A DNA stretch of 64,000 nt from Thermodesulfovibrio sp. (GTDB lineage Bacteria; Nitrospirota; Thermodesulfovibrionia; Thermodesulfovibrionales; Thermodesulfovibrionaceae), in contig DYFF01000018.1 in assembly GCA_020725335.1 (NCBI GenBank), positions 62,001 through 126,000 on the forward strand, written 5' to 3'. Shown here piece by piece: positions 1 to 9,345 of the stretch. The notes below the pieces were generated by a model. That model saw only the letters and a program-made list of their open reading frames with translations, was not told the DNA's origin and searched no databases. The translations under genes were made by a program, and so were the position numbers. Numbering within the stretch: position 1 is the stretch's first letter; the number at the start of each line of letters is the position of its first letter.

Positions 1-777
1 ATTTTGATCAAAAACTAAAATAGTTGCTCCCATATCCATTGCTTTTATTATTAACTCCTTGAGCTTACCTTCTCCAAGAATATATTTAGGATTTATCTGT
101 TTTACTCTCTGAATAATTTTGTCTATCACTACTAAATCCGTAGATTCCGCAAGTTCCTCTAACTCTTCCATATGTTCTTCGAGGATATACTTTGGGACAT
201 TAGAAACACTGATTAGAATAGCTCTCTCTCTATTATCAGAAGTATCAATAGCCCTTATTCTATCCATTTCCGATTCAAGATTATGAATGAATTCTCGGAA
301 ATTAAATTTAAAATTAATAAAACTTGAAGATAAAATTTCAAACTGTTTATCCTTACCAAAAGGTAGAAGATGAACTATATGTATATCCTTTGGTATTCCA
401 TGTTCTTGAGTAATAACTGCAAGAAGATCAAATCTAAGAAGTCTTAAATCTGCTATATCTTCCCTATCAGGTAACTCTTTATTTAGATGGGTATGAATAT
501 ATCGCAAGCCCCTTAATGGTTTTTTACCAAGAGGGAAACTATCAAGTTCTGGGATTAAAATTGAATGGACATTGCCAACTATTAAATGAGTTATATTACC
601 CGCTCTGTCAATCAATAAACCAATCTGTCTATTAATCTCATGAGATAAAGAACAAACTGACCTTGCTAACTCAGGCGTTATGATAAATTCAAAAGGCTGT
701 TTTTTTCTATAAAGTTTCTCTAATTGATGAATTACACTCTTTTTTAATCCTGTTATATTTCCGTAAATCTTAGCTAT
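1..777 (-). CDS. hflX: GTPase HflX, N-terminal part (runs off the window edge)
   Basis: HflX is a ribosome-associated GTPase that acts on stalled ribosomes. The 259 codons present read without a stop and begin IAKIYGNITGLKKS, which matches the N-terminus of the long HflX form. The later segment around VDKIIQRVKQINPKYILGEG is the conserved start of the HflX domain; the GTPase domain itself lies beyond base 1. No ATG, GTG or TTG is available at the expected start. The frame is closed upstream by TAG, and the codon at the conserved N-terminus is ATA (777-775), preceded by AGAGG at a good distance. It follows purE with one base between stop and proposed start. Identity is firm; the start codon is inferred. 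Confidence 0.85.
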   Translation of the reverse strand, partial: MAKIYGNITGLKKSVIHQLEKLYRKKQPFEFIITPELARSVCSLSHEINRQIGLLIDRAGNITHLIVGNVHSILIPELDSFPLGKKPLRGLRYIHTHLNKELPDREDIADLRLLRFDLLAVITQEHGIPKDIHIVHLLPFGKDKQFEILSSSFINFKFNFREFIHNLESEMDRIRAIDTSDNRERAILISVSNVPKYILEEHMEELEELAESTDLVVIDKIIQRVKQINPKYILGEGKLKELIIKAMDMGATILVFDQN

Positions 778-778
778 G

Positions 779-1276
779 TTATTTAACCTCTACTTCTTTT
801 CTTATCTTTTCAGATTTTTCCAGTACTTTATTGTACATCTCTTTTCTTTTTATCTTTAATTTTTCTCTTATATCTGGATATTTTATAGATAAAATCTCAC
901 ATGCAAGCCAGCCTGCATTTTCAGCTCCATTTATTGCAACTGTTGCTACTGGAATACCAGTCGGCATTTGAACTGTAGAAAGTAAAGCATCAAAACCATT
1001 TAGAGCTCCACTTGCCACAGGAACACCTATAACAGGTAACGTTGTGTGTGCTGCTATGAATCCTGCAAGATGTGCTGCCATACCTGCTGCAGCTATTATT
1101 ACCTCTATTCCTCTTTCTTCAGCTTCTTCTGCATATTTTTTTGCTCTGTCCGGTGTTCTATGAGCAGAACAAACATCAAGTTCAAAAGGTATGTTTAAAT
1201 CTTTTAAAACTTTAGCTGACTTTTTCATTATCTCAAAATCACTGTCACTTCCCATCAAAATCAATACCTTTGCCAT
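779..1276 (-). CDS. purE: N5-carboxyaminoimidazole ribonucleotide mutase
   Basis: PurE converts N5-CAIR to 4-carboxy-AIR in de novo purine synthesis in the cytoplasm. The 165-residue protein has the class I signature: GSDSDFEIM near the N-terminus and SAHRTPDR with the catalytic-region histidine. Length is normal for the single-domain bacterial enzyme. Its ATG shares one base with the htpX stop (TAATG), so the two are probably translationally coupled. No purK is seen beside it. hflX follows directly. Confidence 0.97.
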   Translation of the reverse strand: MAKVLILMGSDSDFEIMKKSAKVLKDLNIPFELDVCSAHRTPDRAKKYAEEAEERGIEVIIAAAGMAAHLAGFIAAHTTLPVIGVPVASGALNGFDALLSTVQMPTGIPVATVAINGAENAGWLACEILSIKYPDIREKLKIKRKEMYNKVLEKSEKIRKEVEVK

Positions 1277-2130
1277 TAGTATTTCCTCCTTGACATATTT
1301 TCAAGTCTTTCAATTCTCTCTTCAATTGGTGGATGAGTACTTAAAAGCTTCATTAGAGTCTTTCCTGAAAGAGGATTTACAATAAACATATGAGCTGTTC
1401 CAGGATTTGCATCCATAGGAATTGCCTGTGAGGCATAATGAAGCTTTTTCAAAGCATTAGATAGATATAAAGGATTCCCTGCAATTTCTGCTCCCTCTTC
1501 GTCCGCAGCATACTCTCTTGCCCTACTTATTGCAAGTTGTATAATCATTGCTACAATAGGAGCAACTATCATCATAAGAAGAGCTACAATAGGATGTCCA
1601 CCTTCATCATCGTCGTGTCTACCAAAAATATTTGACCACATTGCCATCTGAGCGATGTATGATATAGCACCAGCAATAGTTGCAGCTATGGTGCTAATAA
1701 GAATATCTCTGTTCTTAATATGGGCAAGTTCATGTCCTATTACACCTTCGAGTTCTTCTCTTGAAAGTATTCTCATTATACCTGTTGTAACAGCAACAAC
1801 ACCATGCTTAGGGGACCTTCCTGTAGCAAAAGCATTGGGTTGGTCTGATTCCATTATATATACTTTTGGCATGGGTAACCCTGCCTTATTGGCAAGTCTC
1901 CTAACAATGCTGTATAATTCCGGAGCTTCTGCTTCTGTTACTTCCCTTGCTCCATACATAGAAAGGACAATTTTATGACTAAAGAAATAGGCAAAAAAGT
2001 TCATACCCAGCGCCATTAAAAGAGCAATGGTTGCACCTTGCTTTCCGCCTATTAATGAACCTGCAAAAATAAAGAATAATGTAAGAAAAACCATTAAAAC
2101 AAGCGTTTTAACTGTATGCATAATTTCCAC
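1276..2130 (-). CDS. htpX: HtpX-type membrane zinc protease (M48)
   Basis: Integral membrane metalloprotease for quality control of membrane proteins. The 284 residues show two N-terminal membrane segments (about 9-28 and 32-52), the zinc motif HELAH (H133, E134, H137), two more hydrophobic segments and the third-ligand region [10 protein letters not shown]. The start is set by AGGAGG a few bases upstream of the ATG at 2130. A promoter is proposed at 2157-2186. It is first in an htpX-purE-hflX run. Confidence 0.96.
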   Translation of the reverse strand: MEIMHTVKTLVLMVFLTLFFIFAGSLIGGKQGATIALLMALGMNFFAYFFSHKIVLSMYGAREVTEAEAPELYSIVRRLANKAGLPMPKVYIMESDQPNAFATGRSPKHGVVAVTTGIMRILSREELEGVIGHELAHIKNRDILISTIAATIAGAISYIAQMAMWSNIFGRHDDDEGGHPIVALLMMIVAPIVAMIIQLAISRAREYAADEEGAEIAGNPLYLSNALKKLHYASQAIPMDANPGTAHMFIVNPLSGKTLMKLLSTHPPIEERIERLENMSRRKY

Positions 2131-2136
2131 CTCCTT

Positions 2137-2280
2137 TTAGTTATACCTTTTAATAAAATATAACATGAAATTTATAAATTCGGCAAACAACTTGGCTAAA
2201 AGATACTCTTCAGATAAAAATGCACCGACCAATAGAGGATGGGTTTCAAAGCAAAGATAAAGACTATCCTCCCCTGCATT
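2137..2280 (-). pseudogene. Unrecognised coding-like fragment upstream of htpX
   Basis: An open stretch of 47 codons plus stop on the minus strand. Its translation looks protein-like, including ETHPLLVGAFLSEEYLLAKL and ending FIKRYN. An in-frame TAA precedes it at 2283-2281, and no ATG or GTG lies in the first half. It does not match a family I recognise. It could be the C-terminal remnant of a lost gene, in keeping with the other decayed sequence just upstream. Chance openness cannot be excluded. Confidence 0.35.
2157..2186 (-). promoter_or_regulatory. Putative promoter of htpX-purE-hflX
   Basis: On the minus strand TTGCCG (2186-2181) is followed after 18 bases by TATATT (2162-2157), placing the transcription start about 20 bases ahead of htpX. 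It lies inside an open, coding-like fragment (2137-2280) that appears to be decayed sequence. Confidence 0.4.
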
Positions 2281-2300
2281 TTACAGGACACATTAGGTTT

Positions 2301-2751
2301 TTATAGTATTTCCGACAACTTCTGAAAAAGACTAAAACAATTTCCTCTGTTCCAATTGAATTCAAAACCTGTTGCCATTATTCCATTATTTTGAGCTTTT
2401 TGGAGGGAATGGGGAGACTTATCAACTATAATATGGCAATTACAGAATAAATCTGTTTTATCAGGACTAATATAAAGCTCATCAAAAGGCAGCCTGTGTT
2501 TAATCAGCCATTTAACTGCGGATAATCTGCTTTCTTCTTCTCTATGCCTTGAAATAATAAGTTTACAGCCATAGTTTTTCAAATTTTTAATAAATTGCCA
2601 TGTATCGAGATAAACTCCGAAGATGTCCTATATGAGATGAATTTTTAATTATCTCATAATAAGTTTTAGCCTCAAGATAATCTATCCAGAAATCCCATTT
2701 ATGCTAATCCTTATACTTTGTATGAATAATCTTTTAAACATCTTTACCGCC
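2301..2751 (-). pseudogene. Decayed HAD-type 5'-nucleotidase-like gene
   Basis: The last 93 codons (2582-2301) are intact and resemble the C-terminal half of the NT5C-like HAD phosphatases: a CKLIISRHREEESRL segment (motif II region), a lysine at ISPDKTDL and an IIVDKSPHSL acidic motif. Reading upstream, the homology-like reading continues through GVYLDTWQFIKNL. It then needs a shift near 2625-2632 into another frame reading KWDFWIDYLEAKTYYEII, with in-frame stops at 2706-2704 and 2736-2734. The DxD nucleophile motif expected at the N-terminus is not found. At least two stops and one frameshift indicate a dead gene. Family assignment is from motif memory only. Confidence 0.65.
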
Positions 2752-2943
2752 TTTTTTAAAAATTATAGCTATTAATTAGTAAAAATTTCTCTCAAAAATG
2801 TTCCTGATTTTTATACACTCCCTTTTAATTAATCTTGATGTATCTTAATGAAAACAAGTAAGACCTTCAGAAATATATTAAATGTATAAAGACTCTTTAA
2901 AAAAAGATTGCTTTGTAAAGCTTATTTTAATGATTAACGCAGG

Positions 2944-3171
2944 GTGAAGATAGTATTACGTAAAAGAGAAATGTAAGATTAAATATTTCTTGTCCAGTTG
3001 ATGAAATATCTATCACTGCAATGGCTATGATTAATGGTGTATTCTGAGCTTTTGGTTTAGGGAATTAAGAAAGTCAAAAAAGACGGAAAAGTAATCGGCA
3101 TAGAAAAACTTTATGTTAGTAAAACCTCAGGTATCAGTAAATCAATTCATGTTGATATAGTATTAGCCTAA
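2944..3171 (+). pseudogene. Frameshifted coding remnant, family not recognised
   Basis: Three short segments in alternating frames read as protein-like: VKIVLRKREM (2944-2973), NVRLNISCPVDEISIT onward (2970-3044) and KKVKKDGKVIGIEKLYVSKT to a stop at 3171. Joining them requires two frame changes and skipping internal stops, so no intact product exists. I do not recognise the family. It lies in the 668-base gap between the decayed nucleotidase and ppsA, where no intact gene is visible. Confidence 0.4.
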
Positions 3172-3250
3172 AATAAAGGGAAATTTCAGACAAAAGTCTT
3201 GACTAATACATTACACAAAAATATTGACATTATACCTAACTAACTATATT

Positions 3251-5671
3251 TTATTTATTTAACAGACTTTTTTCCTTTTCAGCAATTAATAACCTTGTTT
3301 TTAATACAGTATCCGGAATTAAACTTATTGAATCAATTCCACATTCAACTAAAAATTCAGCAAACTCCGGAAAATCACTCGGTGCTTGCCCACATATTCC
3401 TATTTTTCTTCCATTTTTTTTCGCAATATCAATTACTTGTCTAACAAGCTTTTTTACTGCTTCATTTCTTTCATCATAAATATGTGAAACAAGTGCACTA
3501 TCTCTGTCAAGTCCTAAGGTAAGTTGAGTAAGATCATTTGAGCCTATAGAAAATCCATCAAAAATTTTTGCAAATTCTTCAGCTAATATTACATTACTTG
3601 GAATTTCACACATCACATATATCTCAAGTCCATTTTTACCCTGTTTTAATCCATATTTTTTCATTACTTCTATTACCTTTTTACCTTCCTCAACAGTACG
3701 ACAGAAAGGAATCATAACCTTTACATTTCTTAATCCTTTGTCTTCCCTTACCTTTTTTATTGCTAAACACTCCAGAGCAAAGGCTGGTTCAAATTTTGGG
3801 TCATAGTATCTACTCGCACCGCGCCAGCCAATCATCGGATTTGATTCAACAGGTTCATAAAGCTCTCCACCAATAAGATTCGCATATTCATTTGTTTTAA
3901 AATCTGAGAATCTAACTATGACATCATTTGGATAAAATGCAGCCCCTATCATCGCAATTCCTTGAGCAAGTTTATCCACATAAAAGTCTGATTTTTTATC
4001 ATACATAGGTGTTCTTTTTTCTATCTCTTTTATTATTTTTTTGATTTTAGGATTATCTTCTGCTTTTAACTTTAATGAAGGATAATCAATCAATGCAAGT
4101 GGATGAATGCCAATATGAGACCCTATTATAAATTCAATCCTTGCGAGTCCAACACCATCATTCGGAATTTGTCCTTGAGCAAAGGCCTGTTCTGGAATTC
4201 CCACATTCATCATTATTTTTGTCTTTGTTTTTGGCAACACAGACAAATCAATCCTCTTAACATCATAAGAGATTTTGCCTTCAAGTACATAACCTTCTTC
4301 ACCTTTTGAACAATCAATAGTTATATCAATTCCAGAAGGAATAACTTCTGTAGCATTACCAGCACCAACAATACATGGGATACCAAGTTCACGAGATACT
4401 ATAGCTGCATGACAAGTTCTTCCACCTCTATTAGTAACAATTGCACCAGCTGATTTCATTATAGGTTCCCAGTCTGGATCTGTCATTTCAGTGACAAGAA
4501 CTTCTCCTGGTTTAAACATATGAATATTTGAAGCATCTTTAATAATACAAGCCTTTCCCTGCCCTATTTTATTACCTACTGCTAAACCTTTACAAAGAAT
4601 TTTACCTTTTTCTTTAAGTTGATATACTTCATAATAGTTTTCCTTTTTTAAAGAATGAACTGTTTCAGGCCTTGCCTGTACAATGAAAAGTTCTCCTGTT
4701 CCTATGCTTACACCATCACCATCTTTTGCCCACTCAATATCCATTGGTTTCCCATAATGTTCTTCTATTAATATAGCCCAGTGGGCAAGCTTTAAAATCT
4801 CTTCATCATTCAAAACAAATCTTTGTCTTTCTGCTAAAGGTGTTTTTATTCCAACAGTTGGGTTTTTAGCATCATTACTATAGATAAGTTTTTGCTGTTT
4901 TGCCCCAAGTCGTTTTGATATAATTGATTTATAGCCTTTTTTAAGTGTTGGTTTAAAAACATAAAATTCATCAGGATTGACTATTCCTTGAACAACATAC
5001 TCTCCTAAACCCCATGAGCCAGTAATATAAACAACGTCATTAAAGCCTGTTTCTGTATCTAATGTGAACATTACTCCTGAAGAAGCTTTATCAGAGCGTA
5101 CCATCTTTTGTACCGCAGCAGATAGATAAACTGTGAAATGATCAAATCCTTTATCTATCCTATAAGAAATAGCTCTATCTGTAAAAAGCGAAGCAAAACA
5201 TTTTTTCACTGCCTCAACAACATTGTTAGCACCTCTAATGTTTAAGTATGTCTCCTGCTGGCCTGCAAAAGATGCATCAGGGAGGTCTTCCGCAGTAGCA
5301 GATGAACGTATAGCCACATCAACATCTTTACCATATTTTTTTTCCATTTCTAAATATGCCTTTTTTATAGCGTCAACAAGATCATTAGGAAGGCTGGCTT
5401 TTAAAATTAAGTTTCTTATCTTTTTACCTCTCTTTTTCAATTCATTTACGTCTGATTTATCGAGATCTGATAGAAGTGTCTTTATAGGATCTAAAAGATT
5501 ATTATGTTTTATAAAATATCTATAAGCATCAGCTGTTACAGCAAAACCATCTGGAATATTAATACCTTTTGGAGTCAACTTTTGTAACATTTCACCAAGG
5601 GAGGCATTTTTACCACCAACAATTGCTATGTCCCTTATCCCTATTTCATTAAACCATAATATTAAGGACAT
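3251..5671 (-). CDS. ppsA: Phosphoenolpyruvate synthase
   Basis: Makes PEP from pyruvate, ATP and water (AMP and phosphate released), the entry to gluconeogenesis. The 806 residues follow the family order: an N-terminal ATP-binding domain (GGKNASLGEM, AIRSSATAEDLPDASFAGQQE), the swivelling phosphohistidine domain with GGRTCHAAI (catalytic His421), and the C-terminal PEP/pyruvate barrel with MCEIPSN and SIGSNDLTQL. Length fits PpsA rather than the longer pyruvate phosphate dikinase. A strong AGGAGG sets the start. It probably has its own promoter in the 68-base gap after pheT. Confidence 0.95.
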   Translation of the reverse strand: MSLILWFNEIGIRDIAIVGGKNASLGEMLQKLTPKGINIPDGFAVTADAYRYFIKHNNLLDPIKTLLSDLDKSDVNELKKRGKKIRNLILKASLPNDLVDAIKKAYLEMEKKYGKDVDVAIRSSATAEDLPDASFAGQQETYLNIRGANNVVEAVKKCFASLFTDRAISYRIDKGFDHFTVYLSAAVQKMVRSDKASSGVMFTLDTETGFNDVVYITGSWGLGEYVVQGIVNPDEFYVFKPTLKKGYKSIISKRLGAKQQKLIYSNDAKNPTVGIKTPLAERQRFVLNDEEILKLAHWAILIEEHYGKPMDIEWAKDGDGVSIGTGELFIVQARPETVHSLKKENYYEVYQLKEKGKILCKGLAVGNKIGQGKACIIKDASNIHMFKPGEVLVTEMTDPDWEPIMKSAGAIVTNRGGRTCHAAIVSRELGIPCIVGAGNATEVIPSGIDITIDCSKGEEGYVLEGKISYDVKRIDLSVLPKTKTKIMMNVGIPEQAFAQGQIPNDGVGLARIEFIIGSHIGIHPLALIDYPSLKLKAEDNPKIKKIIKEIEKRTPMYDKKSDFYVDKLAQGIAMIGAAFYPNDVIVRFSDFKTNEYANLIGGELYEPVESNPMIGWRGASRYYDPKFEPAFALECLAIKKVREDKGLRNVKVMIPFCRTVEEGKKVIEVMKKYGLKQGKNGLEIYVMCEIPSNVILAEEFAKIFDGFSIGSNDLTQLTLGLDRDSALVSHIYDERNEAVKKLVRQVIDIAKKNGRKIGICGQAPSDFPEFAEFLVECGIDSISLIPDTVLKTRLLIAEKEKSLLNK

Positions 5672-5701
5672 CTTAAAAAACCTCCTTTCTTTTTTGGGAG
5701 T

Positions 5702-5731
5702 ATTATAGCAGAATTTATGATATGAGTTAAA
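5702..5731 (-). promoter_or_regulatory. Putative ppsA promoter
   Basis: Minus-strand TTTAAC (5731-5726), 18-base spacer, perfect TATAAT (5707-5702). This gives a leader of about 25 bases containing the AGGAGG site of ppsA. It sits in the short gap downstream of pheT. Confidence 0.6.
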
Positions 5732-5739
5732 GTTTTTTA

Positions 5740-7824
5740 TTAAATTCTTAATTCAGAACCTGTCTCTAAAATTATTTTTTCAACTAATTTTGAATGAATA
5801 GAGTCTACTTCCTCTGAGGTAAGTGTTCTGTCAAAGGCTCTATAAGTAACTCGAAAGGCTATGCTCATTTTACCCTCTGGAATGCCTTTTCCTTTATAAA
5901 CATCAAAGATGTAAATATCTTCTATTAATTCATTCCCATGGAGTTTAACTATATCAAAAATTTTCTGTGACTCAAAATCTGTTGATACCAAAATTGCTGT
6001 GTCTCTTTTTATAGGTGGATAGTTTGAAAAAGGCTTGTAAGGGATTGCAGACTGAGAGCTGAATATTTTAAACAAGTTTTCAAGGTTAATTTCTCCAATG
6101 CATATATATGGTTTTGTCTTAAAATCAAATTTTGCGAGTATCTTTGGGGATAGGACTCCAATAAAACCTATTTTTTCATTATTTATATAAATATCTGCAG
6201 ACTGACCTAAATGCAAAAATGGTTCAGAAGACCTTTTAAAATAAAAATTATCAAACTTAAAATGTTTTAATAATCCTTCAACAACACCCTTTAATGCGTA
6301 AAAATCGTAGGGGTCTTCATTAAAAGTAGATTTAAAATCCTCTTTTTTCGAAACTATTCCAATATAAATCGGTTCATTAGGCAATAGACTGCCTTTTTCT
6401 AAAATGAATACTCTTCCAATCTCAAATAATTTAAGAGATTCTATCCCTCTGGAAGTATTGCTTTCAACGTTTCTTAGAAGCGAAGGGGTAAGCATTGTCC
6501 GCATAACTGATTCTTCCTGTCTTAATGGATTCATGAGTGATACAAAGTGTCTTCTTGTATCATCTGCGAGGATTTCAAAAAGATTTAAATCTTCTGGTGA
6601 CATAAAACTCATATTTACCGCTTCACTAAAACCAAGAGCAATCATGTATTCTCTGATTTTATATAAAAATTTCCTCTTGTTAGCAATTTCATAATTTTCC
6701 ATAACCGGTTTAAAACTCTGAGGAAGCTCTGAAGGGACTCTGTCATATCCATAAATTCTTGCTATTTCTTCAGCAATATCTTCTTCAATTGTAAGATCTT
6801 GTCTGTGAGTAGGAACTTTTGCAATATATGATTCTCTGTCTTTTCTTGTCTCTATCTCAAGTGAATGAAGAATATCTATCATATCTTCATCTTTAATATT
6901 AATTCCTATAAAATTACGTATGTTTTCTGTTTTGAAAGATATATATCTCTCTGGAATTTTTGTTGGATAAGCATCAATAACCTCATAAACATCTCCCCCT
7001 GCCATTTCCAGAATAAGAGATGCTGCTCTGTCAAGAGCTTTTTTTAAATTTTCTATATCTGTTCCTCTTTCAAATCTGTATGAAGCCTCTGTTGAAAGCC
7101 CCAATCTCTTTGATGTTTTCCTAATTGATTCTGGTTTAAAGTAGGCACTTTCAAGAAGTATATTTACAGTGCTTTCAGTAACCTCTGTATTTGCACCACC
7201 CATAACCCCTGCAATTGCTACTGGTCGTCTTCCGTCCCATATTAAAAGATCTTCAGGTCCTACTATTCTCTTTATTCCATCAAGGGTTTCTATCTCTTCA
7301 TTTTCCTTATCTGAAATGCTCTTAGAAGTTCCAACTCTTATACAATATCCTTCAAGAAGGTCAAGGTCAAAAGCATGAAGAGGATGTCCATATTCAAGTA
7401 AAACATAATTAGTAATATCAACCACATTATTTATTGAACGAATTCCTGCTCTCTCAAGTTTCACTCGGAGACTTTCTGGGGATTTTGTGACCTTTACTCC
7501 CTTTATAATTCTTCCTGCATATCTATAACAAAGTTCAGGATTGGCTATTAAAATTTTAAATTTATCATCTTTAAGTTCTTTCTGAATTTTAAATATGGGT
7601 TTTTTTACTCTACAGTTGAAAATAGCTCTAATCTCTCTGGCGATTCCAAGAATACTTAAACAATCTGCCCTATTAGGGGTTATTTCAATATCAAATACAA
7701 CATCACCATCTAATTCCTCTATACTGCCCACTTCAAGTCCAGCCATTGTAAGAGAGTCTGCCAGTTTTTGAGGCTCAAGTTCACATTCAATGTATTCTTT
7801 TAGCCAACTTATCGGAATTCTCAT
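5740..7824 (-). CDS. pheT: Phenylalanyl-tRNA synthetase beta subunit, short form
   Basis: Beta chain of the alpha2beta2 enzyme that charges tRNA-Phe. The 694 residues include the N-terminal MRIPISWLKEYIE block, then almost at once VVFDIEITPNRADCLSILG. The roughly 100-residue EMAP-II-like tRNA-binding domain that lies between these blocks in typical enzymes (about 790-800 residues) is absent. The B3/B4 editing region, B5 and C-terminal ferredoxin-fold anticodon domain (DVYKGKGIPEGKMSIAFR) are present. Its ATG overlaps the pheS stop by one base (TGATG), implying coupling. Confidence 0.96.
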   Translation of the reverse strand: MRIPISWLKEYIECELEPQKLADSLTMAGLEVGSIEELDGDVVFDIEITPNRADCLSILGIAREIRAIFNCRVKKPIFKIQKELKDDKFKILIANPELCYRYAGRIIKGVKVTKSPESLRVKLERAGIRSINNVVDITNYVLLEYGHPLHAFDLDLLEGYCIRVGTSKSISDKENEEIETLDGIKRIVGPEDLLIWDGRRPVAIAGVMGGANTEVTESTVNILLESAYFKPESIRKTSKRLGLSTEASYRFERGTDIENLKKALDRAASLILEMAGGDVYEVIDAYPTKIPERYISFKTENIRNFIGINIKDEDMIDILHSLEIETRKDRESYIAKVPTHRQDLTIEEDIAEEIARIYGYDRVPSELPQSFKPVMENYEIANKRKFLYKIREYMIALGFSEAVNMSFMSPEDLNLFEILADDTRRHFVSLMNPLRQEESVMRTMLTPSLLRNVESNTSRGIESLKLFEIGRVFILEKGSLLPNEPIYIGIVSKKEDFKSTFNEDPYDFYALKGVVEGLLKHFKFDNFYFKRSSEPFLHLGQSADIYINNEKIGFIGVLSPKILAKFDFKTKPYICIGEINLENLFKIFSSQSAIPYKPFSNYPPIKRDTAILVSTDFESQKIFDIVKLHGNELIEDIYIFDVYKGKGIPEGKMSIAFRVTYRAFDRTLTSEEVDSIHSKLVEKIILETGSELRI

Positions 7825-8831
7825 CAGAACTGCCTCAGAAATCTTATGTCATTTTCAAAAAATAATCTTATATCATCAATTCCATATTTGAGCATAGTAA
7901 GCCTTTCAACACCCATTCCAAAAGCAAAACCTGTAAATTTACCTTCAGGATAGCCTGCAAATTTAAAAACATTAGGATGAACCATCCCCGCACCAAGAAC
8001 CTCAAGCCATCCTGTTCCCTTACAAACCCTACAACCTTTAGCTCCGCATATAATACAGCCTATATCTATCTCAGTTGAAGGCTCAGTAAATGGGAAAAAA
8101 CTTGGTCTAAATCTTACTGGAATGTTTTCACCAAAGAGTCTCTGAAGGAAAAATACAAGAACTCCTTTAAGATGAGAAAATGCTATGTTTTCGTCAACCA
8201 TAAGCCCTTCTACCTGATGAAACATAGGGGTGTGAGTTATGTCAGAATCACATCTATAAACTTTACCAGGAGAGATAAACCTTAAAGGAGGCTTTTTCTT
8301 TTCCATAACTCTAACCTGAACAGGAGAAGTGTGAGTTCTTAAAACAATATCTTCACTTACATAAAAAGTATCCTGCATATCTCTGGCAGGATGATTTTTT
8401 GGAATGTTTAAAGCTTCGAAATTATAGTAGTCAAGCTCTACTTCTGGTCCTTCTTCAACTGTAAAACCAATTTCTCTAAATATATCTATTATTTCATAAA
8501 GCGTTTTATTTACAGGATGGCAACCGCCAAAATAATAATCTTTTCCTGGAAGAGTAATATCTATAATCTCCTTTTTTAAGGACTCTGATATCTCCTTCTG
8601 CTTGAGCTCTATCTCTTTATTTTTTATTTTTTCTTCAATGAAGTTTTTAAGTTCATTGAGAGCTTTGCCTTGAATTTTTCTTTCTTCAGATGATAGTCTA
8701 CCAAGATTTTTAATCTTTTCTGTTAAAAGACCCTTTTTACCTACATATTTAGCTTTCAGATTGATAAGGTCTTGAAAGGAAACAATATTATCTATTTCTT
8801 TAAGAAAAGACTGTTTAAGAGGATCGTCCAT
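7824..8831 (-). CDS. pheS: Phenylalanyl-tRNA synthetase alpha subunit
   Basis: Catalytic subunit of the Phe-tRNA synthetase. The 335 residues comprise an N-terminal coiled-coil (about 1-90) and the class II core, with TSPVQVRVM (motif 2 region), FHQVEGLMVD and the motif 3 region FAFGMGVERLTML. A CIICGAKGCRVC cysteine cluster, seen in many family members, is present. It starts one base after the rplT stop and overlaps pheT, giving an rplT-pheS-pheT unit. Confidence 0.97.
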   Translation of the reverse strand: MDDPLKQSFLKEIDNIVSFQDLINLKAKYVGKKGLLTEKIKNLGRLSSEERKIQGKALNELKNFIEEKIKNKEIELKQKEISESLKKEIIDITLPGKDYYFGGCHPVNKTLYEIIDIFREIGFTVEEGPEVELDYYNFEALNIPKNHPARDMQDTFYVSEDIVLRTHTSPVQVRVMEKKKPPLRFISPGKVYRCDSDITHTPMFHQVEGLMVDENIAFSHLKGVLVFFLQRLFGENIPVRFRPSFFPFTEPSTEIDIGCIICGAKGCRVCKGTGWLEVLGAGMVHPNVFKFAGYPEGKFTGFAFGMGVERLTMLKYGIDDIRLFFENDIRFLRQF

Positions 8832-9194
8832 TTATGCAACTTTCACAAAGGGTTTTACCTTATCAACAATTTCCTTAAAGGCATTAATATCATTATGGGC
8901 AATGTCTGCAAGAGCTTTCCTATTAAGAGAAATGTTAGCTTTCTTAAGAGCATTTATGAATTGATTATAGGTCAAACCAAACATTCTAACTGCTGCATTT
9001 ATTCTTGTAATCCAGAGAGCTCTGAAATCCCTCTTTTTGAGCCTCCTATCTTTATAAGAATGCTCTAATGCTTTTTCAACAGCCTTTGCTGCTACCTTAT
9101 AACTACGACGTCTACCGCTGTAGTAACCCTTTGCCATTGAAAGAACTTTTTTATGATATCTTCTTGTCTTAGGTCCACCTTTTACTCTTGGCAT
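8832..9194 (-). CDS. rplT: 50S ribosomal protein L20
   Basis: Early-assembly 23S rRNA-binding protein, 120 residues, with the family opening MPRVKGG and the [15 protein letters not shown] block. It normally follows infC-rpmI, but here the gene just upstream is tRNA-Asn. The classical leader for L20 autoregulation over rpmI is therefore not in this place. pheS follows immediately. Confidence 0.97.
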   Translation of the reverse strand: MPRVKGGPKTRRYHKKVLSMAKGYYSGRRRSYKVAAKAVEKALEHSYKDRRLKKRDFRALWITRINAAVRMFGLTYNQFINALKKANISLNRKALADIAHNDINAFKEIVDKVKPFVKVA

Positions 9195-9227
9195 TATTTT
9201 CCTCCCTGTATCTTTATAAAATTTAAA

Positions 9228-9300
9228 CTCCTGGGGAGGGATTCGAACCCCCGACCAAGTGGTTAACAGCCACCCGCTCTGCCGGCTGAGCTACCCAGGA
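9228..9300 (-). tRNA. tRNA-Asn (anticodon GTT)
   Basis: A 73-base cloverleaf on the minus strand. A 7-bp acceptor stem TCCTGGG/CCCAGGA, D arm with AGCTCAG, anticodon loop CTGTTAA with GTT at 9267-9265, and T loop TTCGAAT are all present; discriminator base G. The 3' CCA is not encoded. It sits 33 bases ahead of rplT and directly behind a good promoter, so it may be co-transcribed with rplT-pheST. Confidence 0.97.
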
Positions 9301-9308
9301 ATTATTTA

Positions 9309-9338
9309 AAAATATCAAATTTAAGAATTTTCTGTCAA
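9309..9338 (-). promoter_or_regulatory. Putative promoter of tRNA-Asn (and rplT-pheST)
   Basis: Perfect TTGACA (9338-9333), 18-base spacer and TATTTT (9314-9309) on the minus strand. The predicted start falls only a few bases before the tRNA 5' end at 9300. Confidence 0.6.
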
Positions 9339-9345
9339 ATTAATA

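Noticed and set aside
3220-3250. Plus-strand TTGACA with TATATT near the end of ppsA
   Set aside because: Spacing is only 15 bases and it would drive antisense into ppsA; treated as chance in AT-rich sequence.
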